Translations under genes and position numbers: made by a program
Assembly: GCF_937997535.1 (NCBI RefSeq)
Contig: NZ_CALKTT010000099.1
Location: 1 to 55,518, forward strand
Length of the DNA stretch: 55,518 nt
Source: an uncultured Campylobacter sp.
Lineage (GTDB): Bacteria; Campylobacterota; Campylobacteria; Campylobacterales; Campylobacteraceae
Reading direction: 5' to 3'
The notes under the pieces: model-generated
Seen by the model: only the letters and a program-made list of their open reading frames with translations
The model's database searches: none
Told to the model about the DNA's origin: nothing
Part shown: piece by piece, positions 16,387-25,274 of the stretch
How the letters are laid out: each line of letters begins with the position of its first letter
Numbering within the stretch: position 1 is the stretch's first letter

Positions 16387-18633
16387 ATGAAAATTTTCGG
16401 CATAATCACAGGAATTTTAATCCTGCTTATCGTAGGCACCGGCTGCCTATTTTTCAGCGATTTTGGCAACAATCTTACTAAGCCTTACGTAGAAAATTTG
16501 ATCAAAGAAAAAAGCGGCCTTGACGTGAAGCTTGAGAAATTCGATCTAAATTTCGGCGATCTGGACATCAGCGCCAACGTAAATGACGCTGCAAACGTAA
16601 ACGTAAAGGGTAAATACTCGCTTTTTGCGCGCTCTTTCGATCTTAACTACGACGCAAACGCGCACGATCTAGCCAAGCTCGGCATAAAAACGAGCGAAGG
16701 GCTAAGCCTTAAGGGGCAAATTTTAGGCGATCTTGACAAATTCGGTATCAACGGCAGCGGGCGGATTTTTGATAGTAACGTAAAATTTTTAGCAAATTTA
16801 AAAGACCTTAGTCCGCTTGATCTACAAATCGACGCTAAGGGCCTAAACGTCGAAAAAGCCCTTGCCGTGGCCTCTCTGCCGATCTACGCAAAAGGAAATA
16901 TCGACGTGCTCTCGGACATCAAAGCTGGAGGCGGCGGCGCAGAGGGCAACGCAAGCATCAAGAGCTCAAATTTGATCCTAAACGAATCTGCGTTTAAAGA
17001 TATGAATATTTCCATCCCAAAGGGCGTGCAGATCACGCTAAACTCGGACATCACGGCGCAAAATGACGTCCTGCGAGCAGCAAGCAAGATCGATTCGACT
17101 CTAGGCAAAATCAGCGCCGAAAAGTCGGAATTTGATCTGAAAAACAAAACTTTAAACTCCGATTTTAATCTAAGCTTGCCCGATTTAGCAAAGCTCGAAA
17201 GCCTTATCGGGCGCAAAATTTCAGGCGACGTTAAAGCAAACGGAAATTTAAAGACCGATTTTTCTACGCTTGAGCTTTCAAACTCGCAAATTTCAGCATT
17301 TAAAGACGCGCTTAAAGCGGATGCGGAGGCTAAATTTGACCTGAAAAACAAAAACGGCGAGCTTAGCGCAAAGCTAAACGCAAACGATCTAGCCGCGCTG
17401 CAAAACGTCCTGGGAGTGAAGCTGCAAGGCAAAGCAAACGGCGAGCTTAGCGCGGCTCTAGCGCAAAATGAGCTTAAAAATCTAAGCTTAAATCTAAACG
17501 CGATGGGCGGCAACCTGAATGCGAGCGGAAATTTAAGCGATCTAAAGCTTAAGGCGAGCAATCTAAATCTGGCCGTGCTTTCGGCTCTGTTTTACGGCAG
17601 CGCGATCGGAAACGGCACGATAAACGGCGATGCGAAGTTAAGCTTAAAGGACGGTATCAACGGCACGGCGCAAATTTCGCTCGCTAACGGCGTGATTTTT
17701 AAGAAATTTTTAGACGGCGCGACGGGCAAGAACTTCCCGAATGATCTAAAAGCGGACGCGCAGGCGCAGACAAATATCAAAAACTCAGTCGCGACCTTTA
17801 GCGTAAGCGCAAACTCCGATCTGGCGCAGCTTCAGAGCTTAAACGGCACCTACGAGTTTAAAAACAAAGCGCTTAAAGCAAATTACGCGCTGCTGATCCC
17901 GAGCCTGCAGCGACTGGAGTTTTTCTTAAATCGCAGACTAAACGGCAAAATTGCTGCGACGGGCGAGCTTTCGCATGACGGCAAGAGCCTGTTTGCGACC
18001 ATAAATTCTAAGGTCGCGGGCGGTGAGCTGAACGGACAGATCGCGGGCGATGAAGCGAACTTTAAAATCCAAAATTTCATCGTCAAAGAGCTTACGACGC
18101 TTCTAAATATCGATCACGTTTACGACGGCACTGGTAACGCAAATCTTACGTATAATACAAACTCGCACAGCGGCAAATTCGACGCGATCATCAATAACGG
18201 CCGCCTTCCTAGCGGCGGATTGATCGATAAAATCGGTAAAATTTTAGGCCGCGATCTAGGCGGCGAGGTCTATAACGACGCCAAAGTAAACGGCACGATC
18301 AAGCAGAATTTAATCAATTTCAACGCCGATATGAGCGCGCAAAAAAGCAAGCTAAACGTCACGGGCGGCACGCTGGACAGCAAAACAGGCGCGATTTCGG
18401 TGCCCGTTAAGGCAAACATCGAAAAAACCGATCTTGAAATAAACATCACCGGCACGATCAAAGAGCCGAAATACAATATCCAATCGGATTATCTAAAGGG
18501 CAAGCTCGACAAGCAGATCGGCAAGGGTATCGACAAACTTTTCGGCGTAAAAAAGGACGATAACAGCAGCAAAAACGACGCGAAAAAGGAAAAATCTGAC
18601 GCGATTAAAGGGCTGATAAATGGGCTATTTTAG
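16387..18633 (+). CDS. AsmA-like inner-membrane-anchored periplasmic protein
   Basis: A 748-residue protein with one N-terminal membrane helix (about residues 4-24) and a long periplasmic part of repeating beta-strand segments (many ASG-N-L-x-D-L and K-A-N-A-x-F-D-L-K-N-K words), ending in a lysine-rich tail. This architecture is that of the AsmA family, related to TamB/YhdP bridge proteins that move phospholipids toward the outer membrane or influence its assembly. The C-terminal AsmA-type segment shows GGLIDKIGKILGRDLGGEV and a final GTIKEPKYNI strand. AAGGGG precedes the ATG. It stands alone, divergent from groES. Assignment rests on architecture rather than single motifs. Confidence 0.7.
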   Translation: MKIFGIITGILILLIVGTGCLFFSDFGNNLTKPYVENLIKEKSGLDVKLEKFDLNFGDLDISANVNDAANVNVKGKYSLFARSFDLNYDANAHDLAKLGIKTSEGLSLKGQILGDLDKFGINGSGRIFDSNVKFLANLKDLSPLDLQIDAKGLNVEKALAVASLPIYAKGNIDVLSDIKAGGGGAEGNASIKSSNLILNESAFKDMNISIPKGVQITLNSDITAQNDVLRAASKIDSTLGKISAEKSEFDLKNKTLNSDFNLSLPDLAKLESLIGRKISGDVKANGNLKTDFSTLELSNSQISAFKDALKADAEAKFDLKNKNGELSAKLNANDLAALQNVLGVKLQGKANGELSAALAQNELKNLSLNLNAMGGNLNASGNLSDLKLKASNLNLAVLSALFYGSAIGNGTINGDAKLSLKDGINGTAQISLANGVIFKKFLDGATGKNFPNDLKADAQAQTNIKNSVATFSVSANSDLAQLQSLNGTYEFKNKALKANYALLIPSLQRLEFFLNRRLNGKIAATGELSHDGKSLFATINSKVAGGELNGQIAGDEANFKIQNFIVKELTTLLNIDHVYDGTGNANLTYNTNSHSGKFDAIINNGRLPSGGLIDKIGKILGRDLGGEVYNDAKVNGTIKQNLINFNADMSAQKSKLNVTGGTLDSKTGAISVPVKANIEKTDLEINITGTIKEPKYNIQSDYLKGKLDKQIGKGIDKLFGVKKDDNSSKNDAKKEKSDAIKGLINGLF

Positions 18634-18994
18634 CCCATCCGCCCCCATTTGACGTTTGGAATTTATGGATGCTGCTAAACGAGCGCGAAATTTAAAATTT
18701 TAAAATTTTAAAACCTCGAGCAGTTTAAATTTTAAAATTTAGCGCTAGCTGGCGCAGCTAGAGCCGCAAAATTTCAAAACTCGGCGCACGCTATTTATCA
18801 AAATTTTAAATCTCGTTTCGGTCTGTTTTTGATGACGATTTAAATTTATCGCCGTAAGCTTATCCTACTCGCCGCCGCTACCCGCGATAAAATTTTATGC
18901 CCCGAACCTAGCGTCTTTTAAAGTGCTTCGTATCAATACTGAGCGCCGTGTTTTCAGCCTATCCGATGCTACTTAAAATTTCGCGGCGCAACGT
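18634..18994. other. Gap (361 bp) without a gene
   Basis: Starts with a triple AAATTTTAAAATTTTAAAA run around 18688-18712, then GC-richer DNA with an imperfect inverted repeat of GCGCTAGCTGGCGC type at about 18741-18754. No gene or RNA is visible. Confidence 0.45.
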
Positions 18995-19630
18995 TTATTG
19001 CAGTTGGCGCCATGCTTGATAAAATTTGCCCGCCATTATCGCAAGAAAAATGAGCGTCAAAGCTCCAAATATCGTAGCCGTAAATTTATCATCCGTCGTA
19101 GCGTATTTATCATATCTGAATTTCATCAGATACTCGCGCTGCGGCGAATCGACGCTCGCATTATAATCCAAAAATAAGACCTGATATGCCGTACCGCGAC
19201 CCCGAAACGGAAACGGACGGCTTTGATACCAAGCTTTAACTCGCTTGCCTTCCAGCCATTCGTATGCGATTAGCGAGATAGAAGGCTTGATATTTATACC
19301 TTGCCACTCGTCCGCTCCTGAGCGCTTAAAATTAGCTTCAGCAATTGCTGCATTGAGCAAAATTTTATTTTTATAAAAGGAGGTTAGGTTATCCGTATCG
19401 CCATTTAAAAAGACTTTGATAAATTTGCGCTCATCCGTAAAAATCTGCATATATTCGCGCCCATCATCACTTCCGACATCCATGATTATTCCATTCGCGA
19501 TTTTCAGATCATCTAAGCTTTTAGGATTCAAGCTAAAAAGAAATCCGTACCACATCGCCGCCAAATAAAATGCGATCATAAATAGATCGAACTTGCGATC
19601 TAAGTTATACCAAATTTCGCCGAGCTTCAT
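18995..19630 (-). CDS. Two-helix membrane protein, unknown function
   Basis: A 211-residue protein with one helix near the N-terminus (about residues 17-33, FMIAFYLAAMWYGFLFS) and one near the C-terminus (ATIFGALTLIFLAIMAG), enclosing some 150 polar residues likely in the periplasm. The layout resembles DUF3592-type proteins, but no diagnostic motif is visible. It lies 52 bp downstream of the lipoprotein gene on the same strand, so the two are probably co-transcribed. No strong ribosome site. A protein with the same topology but different sequence is at 32979-33548. Confidence 0.6.
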   Translation of the reverse strand: MKLGEIWYNLDRKFDLFMIAFYLAAMWYGFLFSLNPKSLDDLKIANGIIMDVGSDDGREYMQIFTDERKFIKVFLNGDTDNLTSFYKNKILLNAAIAEANFKRSGADEWQGINIKPSISLIAYEWLEGKRVKAWYQSRPFPFRGRGTAYQVLFLDYNASVDSPQREYLMKFRYDKYATTDDKFTATIFGALTLIFLAIMAGKFYQAWRQLQ

Positions 19631-19682
19631 CGATCATTACATTGTAAGTTTCGCTGCAAGATACGCAATTTCACGGTTTTTA

Positions 19683-20312
19683 TTATCGCGAGCTATGCTG
19701 CATCGCCAGTGCCTCCATCGCCCCGACGGGCAGAAATAGCACTACGCCCACGATTACCACTGGTATAGCCACGATGATGCCTAGCGTATCCAACAGGGCG
19801 TTGCCCTCGCAGCGTTCAGGTTTAACCTCGATGTTTGCCGGGATCGGAGAGCGCAGCCTATCGCTTGGCTTCATTATTTCGCTAAGATTTTTGATCTGCA
19901 CTACTCGCGCATCAAAGTTAAAAATAACCTCGATCTCGCCTTTTTCCTCATCGATTTCGATGCGGTTCGCTAGAGCTTTGATTTTGGCGACATCTGCTCC
20001 TGCGGCAGAGTTTAAAAAAGCACTGAAGCTACCGCGCGCCTCGCCGTTTTTAGCATCGGTTACTTCGATTTGCACAAACTCGCGCTTAAGCCCCTTGGCG
20101 TACCCGCCATCGTAAAATTCCGAGATATTCTTAAGCGACGAGCCGTTCGTTAGGACATAGCTGAGTTTCTCGCCTACGATGTATTCCTTGCCATCGTTTA
20201 TGAAAAATGCCGTAATCTTTTCGGGCGTTTCATTCGCTCCGGGCACTACGTTTTGTTTGCACTGGCATCCCACAAGCAGGACAGCTAGTAAAACCGCGAT
20301 AAATTTTTTCAT
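19683..20312 (-). CDS. Lipoprotein with C-terminal membrane helix, paralog A
   Basis: A 209-residue protein. The N-terminus is a lipoprotein signal with lipobox LVGC (cysteine 16). The middle contains INDGKEYIVGEKLSYVL and AAGADVAKIKALANRIEID. Near the C-terminus is a hydrophobic stretch (about 24 residues from GIIVAIPVVIVG) that could span a membrane. It is closely related to the gene at 23766-24401; most residues between about 35 and 165 are identical. AAAGGATC precedes the ATG. Function unknown; lipid anchor plus membrane helix would be unusual. Confidence 0.7.
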   Translation of the reverse strand: MKKFIAVLLAVLLVGCQCKQNVVPGANETPEKITAFFINDGKEYIVGEKLSYVLTNGSSLKNISEFYDGGYAKGLKREFVQIEVTDAKNGEARGSFSAFLNSAAGADVAKIKALANRIEIDEEKGEIEVIFNFDARVVQIKNLSEIMKPSDRLRSPIPANIEVKPERCEGNALLDTLGIIVAIPVVIVGVVLFLPVGAMEALAMQHSSR

Positions 20313-20373
20313 GATGATCCTTTAAAATTTTAAATTAGCGTATGAATTCCGCAGCCAAAGCTCTATCTCAAAA

Positions 20374-20487
20374 AATTTCAGCAGCGAAATTTTACGCCTT
20401 AAATTTCACGCTCGGAATTTCAGTGCAAAATTCCGCGCTATAAAATCCCGACGCAGAATTTTGGGTGCGGAATTTCGATACGGAATT
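20374..20487. repeat. Degenerate 14-bp tandem array of A/T cores
   Basis: AATT cores begin at about 20374, 20388, 20402, 20416, 20429, 20457, 20471 and 20484, with a weaker AAAT core near 20443. Steps are 13-14 bp, or 28 where one is degenerate. Units include AAATTTTACGCCTT, AAATTTCACGCTCG and GAATTTCAGTGCAA. Same kind of element as at 10571-10764, lying between paralog A and yqeY. Confidence 0.6.
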
Positions 20488-20543
20488 CTGCGTTCCGCAA
20501 AACTCCGCCGAGAAGCAAAGCCACGGCTTTTAAATTCCCGGCT

Positions 20544-20987
20544 CTACTTCAGTGCCTCTTTGACCGCCTCGCTTAGGCGCTTGCCGTCCACTCTTGAGCC
20601 AAGCGCTTCTTTGGCGGCTTTCATCACGCGCCCCATATCCTTTGCACCGCTCGCACCGAGCTGCGCGATTAGCGAGCCAACCGCAGCGGCAAGCTCGACA
20701 TCGCTTAGCTGCGCGGGCAGATAGGACGCGATGATCTCGATCTCGCCCTGCTCTTTTTGCACCAGATCGTCGCGACCGCCCGCGCGATACTGCTCCACAG
20801 AGTCGTTTCGGCGCTTGATCTCGCTTTGAAGTATGCTAAAGACGCGCTCGTCGCTAAGGCTGATGCGCTCGTCCACCTCGACCTGCTTAAGCGCGGCGTT
20901 AAGCATCCGCAGGCTGTCTCTGCGGAAGTGATCGCCGCTCTTCATCGCCGTTTTAATGTCTTCTAAAATTTGCTCTCGCACACCCAT
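20544..20987 (-). CDS. yqeY: GatB/YqeY domain protein
   Basis: A 147-residue protein matching the stand-alone YqeY family: N-terminal helix LEDIKTAMKSGDHFRRDSLRML, the EIKRRNDSVEQYRAGGR segment, and the C-terminal three-helix domain with SYLPAQLSDVEL and GAKDMGRVMKAAKEAL. This tail is shared with the GatB/GatE amidotransferase subunits and may bind tRNA; the physiological role is unproven. GGAGTGG precedes the ATG. It lies inside the pair of inverted lipoprotein paralogs together with norB. Confidence 0.92.
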   Translation of the reverse strand: MGVREQILEDIKTAMKSGDHFRRDSLRMLNAALKQVEVDERISLSDERVFSILQSEIKRRNDSVEQYRAGGRDDLVQKEQGEIEIIASYLPAQLSDVELAAAVGSLIAQLGASGAKDMGRVMKAAKEALGSRVDGKRLSEAVKEALK

Positions 20988-21221
20988 TTTCCACTCCTTG
21001 AGATTGAAATTTCGGCGGTAATTTTAGCAAATTTAAAATTTGGCTCGGGTAAATTTAAGAGGATAAAATTTTAAAATTTTAAAGATTTAGCGCGATTTGC
21101 GGCTAAGCTTAAAGCTTACACGGCTACCCTTTTCGGCAAAAGCCTGCACGAGTGGAATTTAAGTAAAAATATCCACGCAAAAACTTGCGCGAATGGGGCA
21201 TGCGCAAAGTGCGCTAAATTT

Positions 21222-21257
21222 AAAAAGCCCCGCAAGAATATAAAATTCCTGCGAGGC
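21222..21257 (-). terminator. Rho-independent terminator of norB
   Basis: In the minus-strand transcript GCCUCGCAGG pairs along its whole length, with three G-U pairs, to CUUGCGGGGC across an A/U loop, followed by UUUUU. It starts 30 nt after the norB stop codon. Confidence 0.85.
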
Positions 21258-21286
21258 AAAGCGAGTAATTAAAGCCCGCGAAGGCT

Positions 21287-23524
21287 CTATTTAGCGCGTG
21301 AGAATATCATTCGCACGATTTGCAGCAAGAAGCACACGCTTCCAACCAAAAAGATCGTATCGCCGATGATGCGCGCCCAGCGGAGCCCGTAGAGGCTATC
21401 TTTTTGCAAAAATTCCGCGCTTCTTGCATACCACATACCCACGTCGATCGCCGCAAACGCCTGCAAAATTCCAACCGGAAGAAGTGATATTAGCACCATC
21501 AGAAGCAGACCCGCGTTAAGCGCCCAAAAGCCGATCTTCATCAGTGTATCGTCAAAGTTTTTGTCTTTGTAAATATATAGCGCCACGAGCCACACGAAGC
21601 CAAGAGCCAAAAAGCCGTATACACCAAATAGCGCCGTATGAGCGTGTACCGCAGTGGTGTTTAAGCCCTGGATGTAAAATAGCGCAAGCGGCGGATTGAT
21701 TAAAAAGCCGAAAACGCCCGCGCCTAGCATATTCCAAAACGCCACGGCGATGAAGCAGTAAAGCGGCCATTTTAGACGCTTAGCCCAATCCTGCGCAAAT
21801 TGAAGCTTGTAATAGTGAAACGCCTCCGAACCCAGAAGCACCAAAGGAACGACCTCAAGCGCCGAAAAGCTCGCACCCACAGCCATTATCGGCGTAGTGG
21901 TACCCGCAAAATAGAGGTGGTGGAAGGTGCCCGGAATTCCGCCTATTAGGAAAATCGATGCGCTAGCAATCGAGGTGTAGGTGGCAAATTTCTTACTTAC
22001 TAAGCCTAAGGACGCGAATACGAACGCCAAAGACGCCGTCGCGAAAACCTCGAAAAATCCTTCGACCCAAAGGTGCACGACCCACCAGCGCCAGTACTCC
22101 ATCACAGGGATCGGCGAGCGCTGTCCGTAGAATAGTCCCGCGCCGTAAAAAAGCCCCACGGCGATAACCGAAGCGGTAAAGATCGCCAATAAATTCTTAT
22201 CACCCTCGGCTCTAAAGCCCGCGATAAAGCCGCGAAGCACGAGCACCATCCAGATCACAAGGCCCACGAACAATATTAGCTGCCAAATTCTACCTAGGTC
22301 TAAATACTCGTATCCTTGATGTCCGATCCAGAAGCTGCTGCTTGGATCCATCTTGCCCGCAATCGCCATGTATTCGCCCGCGAAGCTGCCGACGACCAAG
22401 AAAAGAAGCGCGTAGAAAAGCACATCCACGCCGAGCTTTTGAAATTTCGGATCCTTGCCGCCGTTGATGATCGGAGCCAGAAACAATCCCGCCGCCAAAA
22501 AGCCCGTAGCGATCCAGAAAATGGATGCCTGCACGTGCCAGGTGCGCGCTAGCGAGTAAGGGATATACTGCGAAATATCAAGCCCGAAAAAGGACTGACC
22601 CTCGATCGTATAGTGCGCAACAAAGCCGCCGATGAAGGCCTGAAATGCAAACAATGCAACCGCTACGAAAAGGTACTTGCCAAGCGCCTTTTGCGACGGC
22701 GTAAGCGCCAAAGCGGCGATCGGATCGGCGCTAAGCTTCGCAGGAGCCTCGAAATCCTCGTCCTTCTTGCCGTAGAAATTTCCGAACCAAACCAACAAGC
22801 CGATGCCGGTAAGCAAAATAACGAGGCTTGCAATCGTCCAAACGACGTTTTCCGTGGTAGGGACATTGTCTATTAGCGGCTCGTGCGGCCAGTTATTGGT
22901 ATAGGTCGCCTCTCCGCTCGGACGATCCGTAGAAACCGCCCACGCAGTCCAAAAGATGAAATCCACGAGCTCGGCGCGGTGTTGCTCGTTTGCGAGCGTG
23001 TTTTCCTTCATCGCGTAATCCTCGCGAAGCTTCTTAAAGCGCGGATCGTTTCCGAAAATGCCCATGTATTCGTCTTTTACGACCGCCATAGCCTTTAAGC
23101 GATCGTCGCTTAGCTTAACGGCGCCGTCTTTTACGGTGTTGGTGCGGTACTCGGCCTTTGTAAGCGCCTTAATCTGCGCCTTTTGCTCGTCGCTCAAAGC
23201 GTCAAATTTCGCTCCGAAGCGCTCCTGCGCCTTGATATCCATAAACGTAACCAGCTCCTTATGCAGCCAATCTGCGCTCCAATCGGGCGCCTGATACGCT
23301 CCGTGACCCCAGATCGAGCCCACCTGCATACCGCCGATGCTCTGCCAGGCCTCCTGTCCGCGGTAAATGCGCTCGGTGCCGATCAACTCGTTGCCGCTAG
23401 AATCGGTAAATTTTACCACCGGCGGAGACTGCCTATACACCTCGCCGCCGTAAAAACCCAAGAAACTAAAGCCCACGATGAGCACCACTACGAGCGCCAT
23501 CCAGAGCTTTTTAAATTCTGCCAT
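21287..23524 (-). CDS. norB: Quinol-dependent nitric oxide reductase (qNOR)
   Basis: Reduces 2 NO to N2O with electrons from quinol at the inner membrane. The 745-residue length, with a first helix at about residues 9-27 and a roughly 190-residue periplasmic domain before the second helix, marks the single-subunit quinol type; no norC is present. Haem and metal histidines are visible in RTWHVQASIFWIA, WWVVHLWVEGFFEVFA, GTFHHLYFAG and NTTAVHAHTALFGVYG. AAGGAG precedes the ATG at 23524. Its upstream region, shared divergently with lipoprotein B, has two operator-like palindromes. With no nitrite reductase nearby, NO detoxification is as likely as denitrification. Confidence 0.95.
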   Translation of the reverse strand: MAEFKKLWMALVVVLIVGFSFLGFYGGEVYRQSPPVVKFTDSSGNELIGTERIYRGQEAWQSIGGMQVGSIWGHGAYQAPDWSADWLHKELVTFMDIKAQERFGAKFDALSDEQKAQIKALTKAEYRTNTVKDGAVKLSDDRLKAMAVVKDEYMGIFGNDPRFKKLREDYAMKENTLANEQHRAELVDFIFWTAWAVSTDRPSGEATYTNNWPHEPLIDNVPTTENVVWTIASLVILLTGIGLLVWFGNFYGKKDEDFEAPAKLSADPIAALALTPSQKALGKYLFVAVALFAFQAFIGGFVAHYTIEGQSFFGLDISQYIPYSLARTWHVQASIFWIATGFLAAGLFLAPIINGGKDPKFQKLGVDVLFYALLFLVVGSFAGEYMAIAGKMDPSSSFWIGHQGYEYLDLGRIWQLILFVGLVIWMVLVLRGFIAGFRAEGDKNLLAIFTASVIAVGLFYGAGLFYGQRSPIPVMEYWRWWVVHLWVEGFFEVFATASLAFVFASLGLVSKKFATYTSIASASIFLIGGIPGTFHHLYFAGTTTPIMAVGASFSALEVVPLVLLGSEAFHYYKLQFAQDWAKRLKWPLYCFIAVAFWNMLGAGVFGFLINPPLALFYIQGLNTTAVHAHTALFGVYGFLALGFVWLVALYIYKDKNFDDTLMKIGFWALNAGLLLMVLISLLPVGILQAFAAIDVGMWYARSAEFLQKDSLYGLRWARIIGDTIFLVGSVCFLLQIVRMIFSRAK

Positions 23525-23601
23525 TTTCACTCCTTTAACTGAAATTAGGAGTGAATTTTACCTATTTAAATTTCTATAAGCATTGAGGCTCGTCAATAAA
23601 A

Positions 23602-23616
23602 AGATAAATTTTATCT
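23602..23616. promoter_or_regulatory. 7-1-7 palindrome, Fur/PerR-like candidate operator
   Basis: AGATAAA and TTTATCT flank a single T, 77 nt upstream of the norB start. The 7-1-7 geometry and most positions match Fur-superfamily boxes (TGATAAT-N-ATTATCA). Binding is inferred only from the sequence. Confidence 0.35.
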
Positions 23617-23654
23617 GCTTAAGCTGGAATTTATCTAAATTTTACAAAGAAAGA

Positions 23655-23667
23655 TCACTTAAAGTGA
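23655..23667. promoter_or_regulatory. 6-1-6 palindrome in the norB/lipoprotein intergenic region
   Basis: TCACTT and AAGTGA flank a single A, next to a possible -10 box (TATACT) for the plus-strand lipoprotein gene. The regulator is unknown; it does not match the FNR (TTGAT-N4-ATCAA) consensus. Confidence 0.3.
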
Positions 23668-23765
23668 GATTTTAATATACTAATTTAAGTCCCGAGATAG
23701 TAAAATTGAAGATATAAAATCAAGCAATAATCGGTCGATGGCAGTTGTTGAAACAAGGAGAAAGT

Positions 23766-24401
23766 ATGAAAAAATTTATCGCGATTTTATTAGCCGTAGT
23801 GCTAGTCGGGTGCCAATGCAAACAGGGCTCCGTGACGGCCAAACAACAGACGAGCGAGAGCATAAAGGCGTTTTTTGTAAATGACGGCAAAGAGTATATC
23901 GTCGGCGAAAAATTTAGCTACGTGCTAACGCACGGCTCTTCGCTTAAAAACATATCGCGCTTCTACGACGAGGGTTATGCCAAGGGGCTTAAGCGCGAGC
24001 TTGTTAAAATAGTCGTGACGGATGCCGATACCGGGCGGGCGCGCGGCGAATTTAGCGCATTTTTAAATTCCGCCGCAGGCGCAGATGTAGCCAAAATCAA
24101 GGCTCTGGCAAATCGCATCGAAATAGATGAGAAAAAAGGCGAGATCGAGGTTGTTTTTAACTTTGATGCGCAAGTAGTGGATATAAAAAATTTAAACGAA
24201 ATAATGAAGCCTAGCGATAGATTAAAGATGCCTATAAAAGCAGATCTCGAAATTCTACCCGGCAGTAGGGAAAGCGACGGACCAAACCCTCTTGGCGTTA
24301 TCATAGCGCTACCGGTATTAATCGTAGGTACCGTAGTTTTTATCACCGTAGGCGGATTGATTTATGCTACTGCTAGCACCGTAGAGGCGATTACGAATTG
24401 A
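23766..24401 (+). CDS. Lipoprotein with C-terminal membrane helix, paralog B
   Basis: A 211-residue paralog of the gene at 19683-20312, with the same lipobox (LVGC), the same VNDGKEYIVGEKFSYVL and AAGADVAKIKALANRIEID blocks and a C-terminal hydrophobic stretch (GVIIALPVLIVGTVVF). The divergent parts are the 15 residues after the lipid cysteine and the last 45 residues. The ATG at 23766 has AAGGAG 6 nt before it. It has no two-helix partner downstream, unlike paralog A. It is divergent from norB and could share its regulation. Function unknown. Confidence 0.7.
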   Translation: MKKFIAILLAVVLVGCQCKQGSVTAKQQTSESIKAFFVNDGKEYIVGEKFSYVLTHGSSLKNISRFYDEGYAKGLKRELVKIVVTDADTGRARGEFSAFLNSAAGADVAKIKALANRIEIDEKKGEIEVVFNFDAQVVDIKNLNEIMKPSDRLKMPIKADLEILPGSRESDGPNPLGVIIALPVLIVGTVVFITVGGLIYATASTVEAITN

Positions 24402-24501
24402 GGCGTAAATTTTAAATTTAGTACGCTTTTGATTCGTCCGCAGTTGCTTTAGCATTTTTTATAAGTAGAATTTGAATTTATAATTTAATATTTTATCCCC
24501 A

Positions 24502-24555
24502 TAAGATGAGCGAATTTACACATATACACTTTCAACTAAAGAGTCGCTCATCTTA
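24502..24555. repeat. 12-bp perfect inverted repeat with a 30-nt spacer
   Basis: TAAGATGAGCGA and TCGCTCATCTTA are exact reverse complements, separated by 30 nt of A/T-rich sequence. They lie between the convergent lipoprotein B and the broken membrane-protein gene. This could be a bidirectional terminator with a large loop, or a remnant of an inserted element; no U-run is present. Confidence 0.55.
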
Positions 24556-24601
24556 GAGCAAAACTTTGGGCGTCTCATATACGGGTTCTATTTAATTGAT
24601 T

Positions 24602-25274
24602 TTATCCAATGCGCTTAGCTTCTCTTAAATAGAAATATATTTTGTAAATAAATTCAAATGCAGACATTAATATTACGGAACCCGAAAGAGAAAAACCGGA
24701 TTGAAAGAAAATGATATATCCAAAAATTGAAAATCTACTTTGAAATTCTGGCATAAAATGGCTTGTTCTTATGCTTATACCGCTGCTTGCAAAATATCCG
24801 GTATAATAAACCTCAAACATAAAAATACCAAGACCAAACATAAACGGAAGCAACAAAAACGGAAAATCGTTTTCCCGCTTCTTTTTTGAAAGCAATATAA
24901 AATCATCATCATATCTGCAAAAGTAAATATAATAAACCAATGAATATAAGCTAGAAACCGCAAAAATAATAATCCCGTATATCCAACATAATACTAACGT
25001 AAAATTCCGAAAGTTGGGTGTATGGGCTAATACTACCGATAATTTCGATATTTGGAAAATAACTTTTCATAAAATTTACGAAATTTAAGCACACAGGAGA
25101 AATATCTAAAATATTTTTAGGAATTATAAAGGCGCTAAGAGAATATAAAAAATATATAAAACATAATTTCGTAAAAAATTTGCCGAATTTTACACGAGTA
25201 TTTTCTATTCTTATCTTTTTGCTTTCAAATTCTAAATCCTGCAGTCTTGACCCCTGAATAAAATGATTACGCAT
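24602..25274 (-). pseudogene. Four-helix membrane protein split by a frameshift
   Basis: Two minus-strand frames join into one sensible protein. The upstream frame (ATG at 25274, MRNHFIQGSRLQDLEFESKK) runs to about 25020 through GSISPYT. The frame in which the downstream part is read continues without a stop from there as PNFRNFTLVLCWIYGIIIFAV, giving a second membrane helix, then a cytosolic KKKREND segment and two more helices to a stop at 24602. In the original frame the stop is only 70 nt further on. The likely intact product is about 225 residues with four helices. The A/T-rich composition differs from neighbours. A sequencing error or programmed frameshift is an alternative. Function unknown. 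Confidence 0.6.
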
